Below, piece by piece: positions 32,986 to 41,457 of a stretch of DNA of 64,000 nucleotides. Within the stretch, counting starts at the first letter, position 1; every line of letters begins with the position of its first letter. Made by a program: the position numbers and the translations under genes. The DNA is taken from assembly GCF_014257025.1 (NCBI RefSeq), contig NZ_JACMSF010000036.1:1-64000 (forward strand), given 5' to 3'. Under the pieces are notes generated by a model that made no database searches, was not told the origin of the DNA, and saw only the letters and a program-made list of their open reading frames with translations. This DNA comes from Streptomyces cupreus (lineage in GTDB: Bacteria > Actinomycetota > Actinomycetes > Streptomycetales > Streptomycetaceae).

Positions 32986-34344
32986 ATGAGCAAGGCCGGA
33001 ACCACCGTGGCACGAGCGGACGCACCCGCTCCCGCCGTCCGCCTCCCCCGACGCCGTGGCATCGAACTGGCCCTCATCGTCGTGGCCGTCCTGCTCTCCG
33101 TGTACGGCTACTGTGCCGTCGGTCTCGCCCGCGACGGCACCGTCCCGCCCGGCGCCGTCGGTTACGGCGCCGGGCTCGGCGTACTGGCGCTGGTAGCCCA
33201 CTTGGCGGTGCGGTTCAGGGCGCCGTACGCGGACCCGCTGCTGCTGCCGATCGGCGTGCTGCTCAACGGTCTCGGGCTGGTGCTGATCTACCGGCTCGAC
33301 CTGGAGACCCCGGGCGACCGGGCGGCGCCCGCCCAACTCGTGTGGTCCACGCTGGGGGTGGCATTCTTCATCGTGACGGTCGTGCTGTTGCGCGACCACC
33401 GGGTCCTTCAGCGTTATGCGTACGTCTGTGTGGTCGCCGCCCTCGGGCTGCTGACCCTGCCGATCCTGTTCCCCGCCGTGAACGGCGCCCGGATCTGGAT
33501 CCGGATCGCGGGATTCTCCATCCAGCCGGGCGAGTTCGCCAAGGTGCTGCTTGCGGTGTTCTTCGCCGCGTATCTGGCCGCGAACCGGGGGGCGCTGGCC
33601 TATGCGGGCCGTCGGGTGTGGCGGCTGCAACTGCCGACCGGGCGGGTGCTCGGACCGATCGTGGCGATCTGGCTGCTGAGCGTCGGGGTCCTGATCCTCG
33701 AACGGGACCTCGGGACCTCGCTGTTGTTCTTCGGGCTGTTCGTGGTCCTGCTGTACGTCGCCACCGGGCGCACCGGGTGGATCGCGGTGGGGCTGCTGCT
33801 GGCCGCGCTGGGGGCGGTGGCCGTGGGGTGGCTGGAGCCGCATGTGCACAGCAGGGTCGAGGACTGGCTGCATCCCTTCGCCTCGATCGAGGCCGGGCAG
33901 GGCCCGAACCAGCTCTCCCAGTCGCTGTTCGCCTTCGCGGCGGGCGGCATGCTCGGCACCGGCCTCGGGCTCGGCCACTCCGTGCTGATCGGGTTCGCCG
34001 TCAAGTCGGACTTCATCCTGGCCACGGCGGGCGAGGAGCTGGGCCTGGCCGGACTGTCCGCGATCTTCCTGCTCTACGGCCTGCTGGTGGAGCGCGGTTA
34101 CCGGGCGGGCGTCACGCTGCGCGACGCCTTCGGGCAGTTGCTCGCGGTGGGGTTGGCCTCGATCGTGGCGCTCCAGGTGTTCGTGATCGCGGGCGGGGTG
34201 ACCGGTCTGATCCCGCTGACCGGGATGGCGATGCCGTTCCTGGCGCAGGGCGGCTCCTCCGTCGTCACCAACTGGGCGATCGTGGCGCTGCTGGTCCGGG
34301 TGAGCGACTCGGCACGGCGGCGGCACGACGAGGAGGCGCCGTGA
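32986..34344 (+). CDS. FtsW/RodA/SpoVE-family glycosyltransferase
   Basis: 452 residues with about ten membrane helices. SEDS motifs are RIAGFSIQPGEFAKVLLAVF, ERDLGTSLLFFGLF, QLSQSLFAFAAGGMLGTGLG and IPLTGMAMPFLAQGGSS. These polymerise glycan strands from lipid II and need a class B penicillin-binding protein as partner, encoded here with a GTGA overlap directly downstream. Whether it serves division, tip growth or sporulation cannot be told. Upstream gap 32771-32985 has no recognisable gene. Confidence 0.93.
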   Translation: MSKAGTTVARADAPAPAVRLPRRRGIELALIVVAVLLSVYGYCAVGLARDGTVPPGAVGYGAGLGVLALVAHLAVRFRAPYADPLLLPIGVLLNGLGLVLIYRLDLETPGDRAAPAQLVWSTLGVAFFIVTVVLLRDHRVLQRYAYVCVVAALGLLTLPILFPAVNGARIWIRIAGFSIQPGEFAKVLLAVFFAAYLAANRGALAYAGRRVWRLQLPTGRVLGPIVAIWLLSVGVLILERDLGTSLLFFGLFVVLLYVATGRTGWIAVGLLLAALGAVAVGWLEPHVHSRVEDWLHPFASIEAGQGPNQLSQSLFAFAAGGMLGTGLGLGHSVLIGFAVKSDFILATAGEELGLAGLSAIFLLYGLLVERGYRAGVTLRDAFGQLLAVGLASIVALQVFVIAGGVTGLIPLTGMAMPFLAQGGSSVVTNWAIVALLVRVSDSARRRHDEEAP

Positions 34345-35798
34345 CCCGGCATATCCGGCTCGCGGCCGTCTTCTGCGCCCTGCTGCTGGCCGCGCTCCTG
34401 GTGAACGCCACCCGTATCCAGGTCTTCGAGGCCGGCGCCTACGACGACAACTCCGCCAACCGTCGGGGGACCATCGCCCGGTACGGCCAGCCGCGCGGCG
34501 ACATCCTGGTCGGCGGCCGCCCGATCACCGGCTCCAAGGACACCGGCGAGCAGCTCCGCTATGAACGCACCTATCTGGACGGCCCGTTGTACGCGCCGGT
34601 GACCGGCTTCGCCTCGCAGGTGTACGGCACGTCGTTCCTGGAGCACACCGAGGACGGGGTGCTGTCGGGGGCGGACCCGATGCTGTCGCCGTTCCCGCTG
34701 CTGAACGACCTGACCCGGGCCCGGAATCCGGGCGGCGACGTGGTGACGACGCTGCGCGCGGCGGCGCAGCGGGCGGCCTACGACGGGCTCGCCGGACGCA
34801 AGGGCGCGGTGGCGGCGATCGAGCCGTCGACGGGCCGGATCCTGGCGCTGGTGTCGACGCCCTCCTACAACCCGGAGGCGCTCTCGGGGAACGGACCGAC
34901 GGTGTCCCGGTCCTGGATCGGGCTGAACGAGGACCCGGACAAGCCGATGCTCAACCGGGCGGTACGGCAGACGTATCCGCCGGGGTCGACCTTCAAGGTG
35001 GTGACCGCGGCGGCGGCGCTGGACGCGGGGGTGGTCACGGATGTCGACGAACCGACGGACTCCCCCGACCCGTACCCCCTGCCGGGTACCTCGACGAGCC
35101 TGACGAACGAGGCGAAGGGGTGCGCGGACGCGTCGCTCCGGGCCGCCTTCGAGTGGTCCTGCAACACGGTGTTCGCGAAGCTGGGGGTGCGGGTGGGGGT
35201 GGCCGATCTGACGGCCACCGCGCAGGCGTTCGGGTTCAATGACACGGGGGTGCGGATCCCGTACTCGGTGGCGCCGAGCACCTTCGACACCTCGGTCGAC
35301 CGGGCGCAGCTCGCGCTGTCGGCGATCGGTCAGTACAACACGCGGGCGACGCCTTTGCAGATGGCGATGGTCGCGGCGGCGGTGGCGAACGGGGGGCAGA
35401 TGCGGGCGCCGTATCTGGTGGAGCGGACGACGCGGTCGGGCGGGGCGACACTGGCGACGGCCGGATCACGTCCGGTACGGCAGGCGATGCATCCGGGGAC
35501 CGCGGTACGGCTGCGGGAGCTGATGACGGACGTGGTGCGGGAGGGCACCGGTGCGAACGCGGCGATCCCGGGGGTGACCGTCGGCGGCAAGACGGGCACC
35601 GCCCAGCACGGGATCGGCAACTCCGGGACGCCGTACGCCTGGTTCGTGTCGTGGGCGCAGGGTGAGCGGGACATGGAACCGCGGGTGGCGGTCGCCGTGG
35701 TGGTGGAGGACGCGGAGGCGGACCGTGGGGAGATCAGCGGGGGCGGGGACGCGGCACCGATCGCTCGGGCCGTGATGGAGGCGGTGCTCAACTCCTAG
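34341..35798 (+). CDS. class B penicillin-binding protein (transpeptidase)
   Basis: 485 residues. One N-terminal membrane anchor (LAAVFCALLLAALLVNATRI), a short non-catalytic domain and a transpeptidase domain with SxxK at S216 (PPGSTFK), SxN at S273-N275 (WSCN) and KTG in GGKTGTAQ. It cross-links peptidoglycan outside the membrane with the SEDS protein encoded just before it. GTG 34341 overlaps the upstream stop. The pair is conserved in actinobacteria, outside the main dcw cluster. Confidence 0.93.
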   Translation: MTRHIRLAAVFCALLLAALLVNATRIQVFEAGAYDDNSANRRGTIARYGQPRGDILVGGRPITGSKDTGEQLRYERTYLDGPLYAPVTGFASQVYGTSFLEHTEDGVLSGADPMLSPFPLLNDLTRARNPGGDVVTTLRAAAQRAAYDGLAGRKGAVAAIEPSTGRILALVSTPSYNPEALSGNGPTVSRSWIGLNEDPDKPMLNRAVRQTYPPGSTFKVVTAAAALDAGVVTDVDEPTDSPDPYPLPGTSTSLTNEAKGCADASLRAAFEWSCNTVFAKLGVRVGVADLTATAQAFGFNDTGVRIPYSVAPSTFDTSVDRAQLALSAIGQYNTRATPLQMAMVAAAVANGGQMRAPYLVERTTRSGGATLATAGSRPVRQAMHPGTAVRLRELMTDVVREGTGANAAIPGVTVGGKTGTAQHGIGNSGTPYAWFVSWAQGERDMEPRVAVAVVVEDAEADRGEISGGGDAAPIARAVMEAVLNS

Positions 35799-35863
35799 GT
35801 GGGGGTTCTCGGTTGATGAGACGGGGGTACCGAGCGCCGGGCTCCCGACCTAACGTTCGGTCC

Positions 35864-36367
35864 ATGACTTCAGCCGCGTACCAACTCGCCCAGGTGAACA
35901 TCGCCCGCCTCAAAGCCCCTCTGGACTCCCCGCAGTTGAAGGACTTCGTCGACGCGCTGGACCCGGTGAACGCGGACGCCGACACGGCGGACGGCTTCGT
36001 CTGGCGCCTTCAGTCCGAGGCGGGCGACGCCACGGACATCCCCGTCTTCGGGGACGAGTGGCTGATCATCAACATGTCGGTGTGGCGGGACGCCAATGCC
36101 CTGACGGCGTACATGTACCAGGGCCGCCACCGGGAGATGCTGGCCCGCCGCAGGGAGTGGTTCGAGAAGCTGCAGGAGGCGACCGCGACCCTGTGGTGGG
36201 TCCCCGCCGGCCACCGCCCCACGGTCGCGGAGGCGGAGTCCCGCCTCCTGCACCTGCGCACCCACGGCCCGACCCCGTACGCCTTCACCCTGCGCACGTC
36301 GTTCCCGGCGCAGGGTGCGGAGCCGGTGGCGCTGGAGGTGCCGGAGGGGCTGGGCTGCTCGGCCTAG
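35864..36367 (+). CDS. DUF3291-domain protein
   Basis: 167 residues of a ferredoxin-like fold family. It has YQLAQVNIARLKAPLDSPQL at the start, MSVWRDANALTAYMYQGRH in the middle and TLWWVPAGHRPTVAEAES. DUF3291 members resemble quinol monooxygenase-type folds but have no proven activity. ATG 35864. Convergent with the Uma2-type gene at only 6 bp distance. Confidence 0.8.
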   Translation: MTSAAYQLAQVNIARLKAPLDSPQLKDFVDALDPVNADADTADGFVWRLQSEAGDATDIPVFGDEWLIINMSVWRDANALTAYMYQGRHREMLARRREWFEKLQEATATLWWVPAGHRPTVAEAESRLLHLRTHGPTPYAFTLRTSFPAQGAEPVALEVPEGLGCSA

Positions 36368-36373
36368 GGAAGG

Positions 36374-37006
36374 TCAGGCCTGGGGCTCCGGGGTGGGCTC
36401 GGGGCCCCGCCGTCGGCGGTTGATCGCGGTGAGGTCGATGTCGATGGGGAACGGGGCGGAGAGCGTGAGCTTGTCGTGGAAGATGCCCGTGAGACCGTAC
36501 GCCTGCGTCGCCGTGTCGAGTTCGAAGACGTAGACCACCGGAAGGCCCTCGTTCTCTTCGACGCGCCAGTAGTACGGGATGCCAGCTTGCGCGTACTTCC
36601 TCGGCTTGACCTCCCGGTCGCGGTCCTCCGAGTCCTCCGAGACGACCTCAATGGCGATCACGACGTCCTCCGGCCGGTACCAGGTCTGCTTCGGACCGGT
36701 GTCGGCGCCGGCGCGGAAGACCAGAACGTCGGGCTCCGGCCGATTGCGCTTGTTGAGCTTGATGGTCATCTCCCGGATGACGTCCAGTTCGTCCGGGACC
36801 TGATCCAGCAGGCTGTTGTCCAGCAAACGGATGGCACGCGAGTGGAAATTGGTCTGCGGACTCACGAAAACGAGGCTCCCGTCGATCAACTCCGTGTGCG
36901 GAGGAAGATTGGGAAGCTCGTCGAGGTCGTCCGCCGTCCAGCCACCCTCCGGGGGACGAGCCCACTGGTAGTCGTCGTCCAGCCCGTAGTCGCGTGCGGC
37001 GCTCAT
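36374..37006 (-). CDS. Uma2-family (DUF820) putative endonuclease
   Basis: 210 residues with a PD-(D/E)XK-like layout: ELIDGSLVFVSPQTNFHSRA, RPEPDVLVFRAGA, VVIAIEVVSEDSEDRDREVK (Asp, E-x-K-like) and KYAQAGIPYYWRVE. Streptomyces genomes carry many such genes with unknown targets. ATG 37006 has GGGAGC five bases before; ATG 37018 is possible. Monocistronic. Confidence 0.85.
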   Translation of the reverse strand: MSAARDYGLDDDYQWARPPEGGWTADDLDELPNLPPHTELIDGSLVFVSPQTNFHSRAIRLLDNSLLDQVPDELDVIREMTIKLNKRNRPEPDVLVFRAGADTGPKQTWYRPEDVVIAIEVVSEDSEDRDREVKPRKYAQAGIPYYWRVEENEGLPVVYVFELDTATQAYGLTGIFHDKLTLSAPFPIDIDLTAINRRRRGPEPTPEPQA

Positions 37007-37086
37007 GGTTGCTCCCATGTGACGGAGTCTGCTGGCACTGCCAGCGTACCCAGACGCATATGCCGAATCGCCCATCGAACGAGTGA

Positions 37087-38199
37087 TCAACCCGTGAGGC
37101 GTTGACCCTCCTCGATCGCCTCCCGCACCTCCGCCACCCGCTCCCGCTCCTCCCCCGCGAACCGCTCCGCGTCCAGCCTCTCGGCGATCTCCTCGTCCTC
37201 GGCCATCAGCCGGTCCAGGTTGGAGTCGCCCATCTCGAAGGCGCCCATGTCGACGTAGGCCTGTTGCAGGCGCTTGCCCCACAGGCCGATGTCCTTGACG
37301 CAGGGGACGATGCGGGAGAACAGCAACCGGCGGAAGAGGGCCAGGAATTCGGACTGTTCGCTGTACTCCTCCGCCTCCGCCTTCGGGATGCCGAAGTTCT
37401 CCAGGACCTCGACTCCCCGCAGGCGGTCGCGCATCAGATGGCAGCCCTCGATGACGAACTCCTCGCGTTCGCGCAGTTCGGCGTCGGTGAGCTGCTTGTA
37501 GTAGTCGCGCAGTGCCATCCGACCGAAGGCCACATGGCGGGCCTCGTCCTGCATGACGTAGGCGAGGATCTGCTTGGGGAGGGGCTTGTCGGTGGTGTCG
37601 CGGATCATGCCGAACGCGGCGAGGGCGAGGCCCTCGATGAGGACCTGCATGCCGAGGTACGGCATGTCCCAGCGGCTGTCGGCGAGCGTGTCGCCCAGCA
37701 GGGACCGGAGGTTGTCGTTGACCGGGTAGAGCATCCCGATCTTCTCGTGCAGGAAACGGCCGTAGATCTCGGCGTGCCGGGCCTCGTCCATGGTCTGGGT
37801 CGCCGAGTAGAACTTCGCGTCCAGGTCGGGGACCGACTCCACGATGCGGGCGGCGCAGACCATCGCGCCCTGTTCGCCGTGCAGGAACTGGCTGAACTGC
37901 CAGGAGGCGTAGTGCTTGCGCAGCTCCCCCTTGTCGGCTTCCGTCATCTTCGCCCAGTGCCGGGTGCCGTAGAGCGACATCGCCTCGTCGGGGGTGCCGA
38001 GCGGGTCGTGGGGGTCGACCTCCAGGTCCCAGTCGATCCGCCGCTGCCCGTCCCACTGCTTGTCCTTGCCCTTCTGGTAGAGGGCGAGCAGACGGTCGCG
38101 GCCGTCGTCGTACTCCCAGGCGAAGCGGGCCGCGCCGGTCGCCGGCACCTGCCAGAGACGGTCCCCCGGGTCCTTGGCGTACAGGTCGTATGTCGGCAT
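37087..38199 (-). CDS. ferritin-like di-iron protein
   Basis: 370 residues, mostly helical. Two DEARH boxes (QTMDEARHAEIYGRF, VMQDEARHVAFGRM) and the preceding EQGAMVCAARIVE / EGLALAAFGMI helices give the ligands of a carboxylate-bridged di-iron site. The size and pattern place it near R2-like or AurF-like oxidases rather than storage ferritin. Substrate unknown. ATG 38199. It is divergent from another di-iron protein at 38327, with a 127-bp shared promoter region. Confidence 0.8.
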   Translation of the reverse strand: MPTYDLYAKDPGDRLWQVPATGAARFAWEYDDGRDRLLALYQKGKDKQWDGQRRIDWDLEVDPHDPLGTPDEAMSLYGTRHWAKMTEADKGELRKHYASWQFSQFLHGEQGAMVCAARIVESVPDLDAKFYSATQTMDEARHAEIYGRFLHEKIGMLYPVNDNLRSLLGDTLADSRWDMPYLGMQVLIEGLALAAFGMIRDTTDKPLPKQILAYVMQDEARHVAFGRMALRDYYKQLTDAELREREEFVIEGCHLMRDRLRGVEVLENFGIPKAEAEEYSEQSEFLALFRRLLFSRIVPCVKDIGLWGKRLQQAYVDMGAFEMGDSNLDRLMAEDEEIAERLDAERFAGEERERVAEVREAIEEGQRLTG

Positions 38200-38326
38200 G
38201 TCCCGCAGAGTCCCGCTCGGTAGACGCGGGGTCAACAAGTGCCGCGCGAGGGATTGACGGGCTTACTGACAAGCAGTCTCATAAGGGGACGGAGGATGTG
38301 ACCCCGGGTAACGAATTGGGAGAACG

Positions 38327-39265
38327 ATGACGACCCTCACGGAAGCCGACGCGCTCGAAGGCCTGCGCGACGCGCTGGGCCTGCTCAAGGACCGGGAGCA
38401 GGTGGCCGAACGGCTGCTCGACTCCTCCGCGAAGCACTCCTTCGACCCCGACAAGGAGCTGGACTGGGACGCGCCCTTCGAGGAGGGCAAGTGGTTCTGG
38501 CCGCCGGAGCTGGTGTCGCTGTACGACACGCCGATCTGGAAGCGGATGAGCGAGGAGCAGCGGATTCTGCTCTCGCAGCACGAGGCGGCGGCGCTGGCCT
38601 CGCTGGGGATCTGGTTCGAGCTGATCCTGATGCAGCTGCTGGTGCGGCACATCTACGACAAGGCGGCGACGAGCGCGCATGTGCGGTACGCGCTCACCGA
38701 GATCGAGGACGAGTGCAGGCACTCGAAGATGTTCGCGCGGCTGATCTCGCGCGGGGAGACGCCCTGGTACCCGGTGAGCCGGGTGCATCAGAATCTGGGG
38801 CGGCTGTTCAAGACGATCTCCACGACTCCGGGATCCTTCACGGCGACGCTGCTCGGCGAGGAGGTCCTGGACTGGATGCAGCGGCTGACGTTCCCGGACG
38901 AGCGGGTGCAGCCGTTGATCCGGGGCGTCACACGGATCCATGTGGTGGAGGAGGCCCGGCATGTTCGCTACGCCCGTGAGGAGCTGCGGCGGCAGATGCT
39001 GACGGCGCCGAAGTGGTCGCAGGAGTTCACCCGGGTCACGTCCGGGGAGTTCGCGCGGGTGTTCTCGGTGGCGTTCGTGAATCCCGAGGTCTACACGAAT
39101 GTGGGGCTCGACAAGCGGGAGGCCGTGGCGCAGGTGCGGGCGAGTGGGCATCGGCGGGAGGTCATGCAGACCGGGGCGAAGCGGTTGACGGACTTCCTGG
39201 ACGACATCGGGGTGCTGCGGGGGGTCGGGCGGCGGTTGTGGCGGTCGTCGGGGCTGCTGGCGTAG
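38327..39265 (+). CDS. AurF-like di-iron oxygenase family protein
   Basis: 312 residues. Helical protein with the AurF-type ligand motifs: HEAAALASLGIWFELILMQL, IEDECRHSKMFARLI (ExxxH) and VEEARHVRYAREELRRQM. AurF oxidises an aromatic amine to a nitro group; the family also has other activities. It is divergent from a second di-iron protein and followed by a TetR regulator. No amine-type biosynthesis genes are near. ATG 38327 with GGGAG upstream. Confidence 0.85.
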   Translation: MTTLTEADALEGLRDALGLLKDREQVAERLLDSSAKHSFDPDKELDWDAPFEEGKWFWPPELVSLYDTPIWKRMSEEQRILLSQHEAAALASLGIWFELILMQLLVRHIYDKAATSAHVRYALTEIEDECRHSKMFARLISRGETPWYPVSRVHQNLGRLFKTISTTPGSFTATLLGEEVLDWMQRLTFPDERVQPLIRGVTRIHVVEEARHVRYAREELRRQMLTAPKWSQEFTRVTSGEFARVFSVAFVNPEVYTNVGLDKREAVAQVRASGHRREVMQTGAKRLTDFLDDIGVLRGVGRRLWRSSGLLA

Positions 39266-39325
39266 GAAGGCCCCGACCGGCCGCAGGCTGCGTGGGTACG
39301 GCCGACGGCGGTTACGCTGCACGTC

Positions 39326-39979
39326 ATGAGCTCCTCGGCACCCACTCCCGCCTATCGACGTCTCAGTGTCGAGGAGCGGCGCAGTCAGTTGCTTGCCGCC
39401 GCGCTGTCCCTGTTCGCTCATCGGGCGCCCGAGGAGGTCTCGCTCGATGATGTGGCGGAGGCCGCCGGGGTGTCACGGCCGCTGGTGTACCGGTACTTTC
39501 CCGGCGGCAAGCAGCAGCTGTACGAGGCCGCCCTGCGCTCCGCCGCCGAGGAGCTCCAGCAGTGCTTCGACGAGCCCCGTGAAGGTCCCTTGATGCCCCG
39601 GCTCGGGCGGGCCCTCGATCGGTATCTGACCTTCGTCGACGAGCACGACGCCGGGTTCAGCGCGCTGCTCCAGGGCGGCAGTGTCGTCGAGACCTCCCGG
39701 ACCACCGCCATCGTCGACGGAGTGCGCCGGGCGGCCGCCGAGCACATCCTCAGCCATCTTCAGGTCACCGCACCCGGGCTCCGGCTCCGGATGACCGTCA
39801 AGGTGTGGATCACCGCCGTGGAGGCGGCCTCGCTCCTCTGGCTCGACGAGGGCAAGCAGATCCCCGTGGACGAACTGCGCGACTGGCTCGTCGACCAGTT
39901 CGTCGCCGTGCTCTCCGTGACCGGCGCCCGCGACCCGGGGACCGCCGCGCTGGTCCGGGCGCTCACCGAGGATGGCTGA
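39326..39979 (+). CDS. TetR-family regulator
   Basis: 217 residues. The helix-turn-helix is VSLDDVAEAAGVSRPLVYRY (about 36-55). The C-terminal ligand/dimer domain is all-helical. Start ATG 39326. It follows the AurF-like gene by 60 bp and overlaps the next gene by 8 bp. It may control the di-iron pair, but no palindrome was recognised in the divergent promoter. Confidence 0.88.
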   Translation: MSSSAPTPAYRRLSVEERRSQLLAAALSLFAHRAPEEVSLDDVAEAAGVSRPLVYRYFPGGKQQLYEAALRSAAEELQQCFDEPREGPLMPRLGRALDRYLTFVDEHDAGFSALLQGGSVVETSRTTAIVDGVRRAAAEHILSHLQVTAPGLRLRMTVKVWITAVEAASLLWLDEGKQIPVDELRDWLVDQFVAVLSVTGARDPGTAALVRALTEDG

Positions 39980-40292
39980 CACTGGTGCCGTGAAGAGCGA
40001 AGACACCCCCTTCGAGGGCGGGCCCATGGACGGGCGGGTGCTGCCCGTACTGCTGGGGATCACCGGGCATCCGCCCAAGACGTACCGCATCCCCGTCCCG
40101 GACCCCGACGGCGGTCCGCCCACCGTGCTCGTCTACCGGCGCGTGCCCCGCGTCGAGGGCCGGCCCGTCGGGCTCACCCGGCGCTGGAAGTACACGTACG
40201 ACCCCGAGGGGCGACTGGAGAGTCGGCTGAAGTGGCCCTGGTCGAAGCCAGACGCCACGCCGGGCGGCAAGCCGGACGACGCGGACGAGTGA
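39972..40292 (+). CDS. conserved hypothetical protein
   Basis: 106 residues, soluble, Pro/Gly-rich and charged. It has MDGRVLPVLLGITGHPPKTY and PTVLVYRRVPRVEGRPVGL, ending with a basic then acidic tail. Two beta-hairpin-like stretches suggest a small beta fold. ATG 39972 overlaps the TetR stop by 8 nt, so the pair is coupled. Family not recognised. Confidence 0.7.
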   Translation: MADTGAVKSEDTPFEGGPMDGRVLPVLLGITGHPPKTYRIPVPDPDGGPPTVLVYRRVPRVEGRPVGLTRRWKYTYDPEGRLESRLKWPWSKPDATPGGKPDDADE

Positions 40293-40354
40293 CCCGGTTG
40301 CGCCGAACCGCGCACACCCCGCGCGCGGACGACGAGCGTCCGTCTGATGCTCGC

Positions 40355-40383
40355 GGTGCGGAGCAGAGGGGCTGCTCCGCACC
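40355..40383 (+). promoter_or_regulatory. 12-bp perfect hairpin directly before the NlpC/P60 ribosome site
   Basis: GGTGCGGAGCAG (40355-40366) pairs exactly with 40372-40383 around AGGGG. The GGAGG ribosome site starts at 40384 and the GTG at 40396. A hairpin so close should influence translation start or mRNA 5' stability. It does not look like a complete riboswitch, and no U-run follows. Confidence 0.65.
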
Positions 40384-40395
40384 GGAGGTGATGAC

Positions 40396-41457
40396 GTGTC
40401 AGGAAGGCTTCTGCGTCTGGTGTGTACGGCGGCGACGGCGGTCGGCACGGTCCTCGCGCCGGTCCCGGCTCTGGCCGTCCCCGAGCCCGGGGAATCCTCC
40501 GTCTCCCGGCTGCTGACGGATCTTCAGCGGCTGTACCGGGAAGCCGAGCGGGCCACCGAGACCTACAACGCCACCGAGGAGAAGCTGAACAAACAGCGCG
40601 CCGAGGTCAAACGCCTGGACGGGGAACTCGCCCGGGTCCGCCTCTCCCTGCACGACAGCAGGGGCGCGGCGGGGCGGCTGGCCCGGCAGCAGTACCAGGG
40701 CAGCACCGAGATCTCCTCGTACGTACGACTGCTACTCGCCCGTGATCCGCAGCACGCGCTCGATCAGGGGCATGTGATCGGGCAGTTGGCGCGGGAGCGG
40801 GCCGAGACGGTGGGGCGGCTGACCGGGAGCGAGCGCAAGGCCGACGGTCTCGCGCGCGAGGCCCGCACGGCGCTCGACAAGCAGCTCGCCCTCGCCGAGC
40901 GGCAGAAGAAGGACCGGGACGAGGTGCAGGGGCGGCTGAAGGACGTCGAGGAGCTGCTCGTCTCGCTCAGCCCCGAACAGCTCGTCGAGATCGCCGAGTT
41001 GGAGAAGAAGGGCATCGACAAGGCCCAGAAGGACCTCGTCACCTCCGGGGCGCTCAGCAGCGAGCGCAGACCGTCCGGCGCGGGTGACCGGGCGGTGCGC
41101 TATGCCATGGGGCAGCTCGGGAAGCCGTACGAGTGGGGCGCGGAGGGCCCGAGGACGTACGACTGCTCAGGCCTCACCTCCCAGGCCTGGGATCACGCGG
41201 GCACCCCGATCCCCCGCACCAGCCAGGAACAGTGGGCGCAGCTCCCGAGAGTTCCGCTGAAGGAACTGCGCCCCGGCGACCTGGTGATCTACCACCGCGA
41301 CGCCACCCACGTGGCCATGTACCTGGGCAGGGGCAAGGTGGTCGAGGCTCCCAGAACGGGCGAGAGGGTCAAGGTGTCGCCGATGGCGTCCTACCCGATC
41401 CTGGGGGCCGTACGTCCGGACGAGCCGCCGGCTGATCAGGCCAGCGAAGCCAGGTAG
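40396..41457 (+). CDS. secreted NlpC/P60 cell-wall hydrolase
   Basis: 353 residues. A signal peptide (LVCTAATAVGTVLAPVPALA) is followed by a long coiled coil (about 45-215; NATEEKLNKQRAEVKRLDGE). The C-terminal NlpC/P60 domain has catalytic Cys in TYDCSGLTSQAW, His in ATHVAMYLG and the following polar residue in the VVEAPRTGE strand. Acts outside on peptidoglycan cross-bridges or stems. The coiled coil probably inhibits or targets, as in RipA-like proteins. GTG 40396. Its end overlaps the convergent monooxygenase gene by 22 bp. Confidence 0.9.
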   Translation: MSGRLLRLVCTAATAVGTVLAPVPALAVPEPGESSVSRLLTDLQRLYREAERATETYNATEEKLNKQRAEVKRLDGELARVRLSLHDSRGAAGRLARQQYQGSTEISSYVRLLLARDPQHALDQGHVIGQLARERAETVGRLTGSERKADGLAREARTALDKQLALAERQKKDRDEVQGRLKDVEELLVSLSPEQLVEIAELEKKGIDKAQKDLVTSGALSSERRPSGAGDRAVRYAMGQLGKPYEWGAEGPRTYDCSGLTSQAWDHAGTPIPRTSQEQWAQLPRVPLKELRPGDLVIYHRDATHVAMYLGRGKVVEAPRTGERVKVSPMASYPILGAVRPDEPPADQASEAR

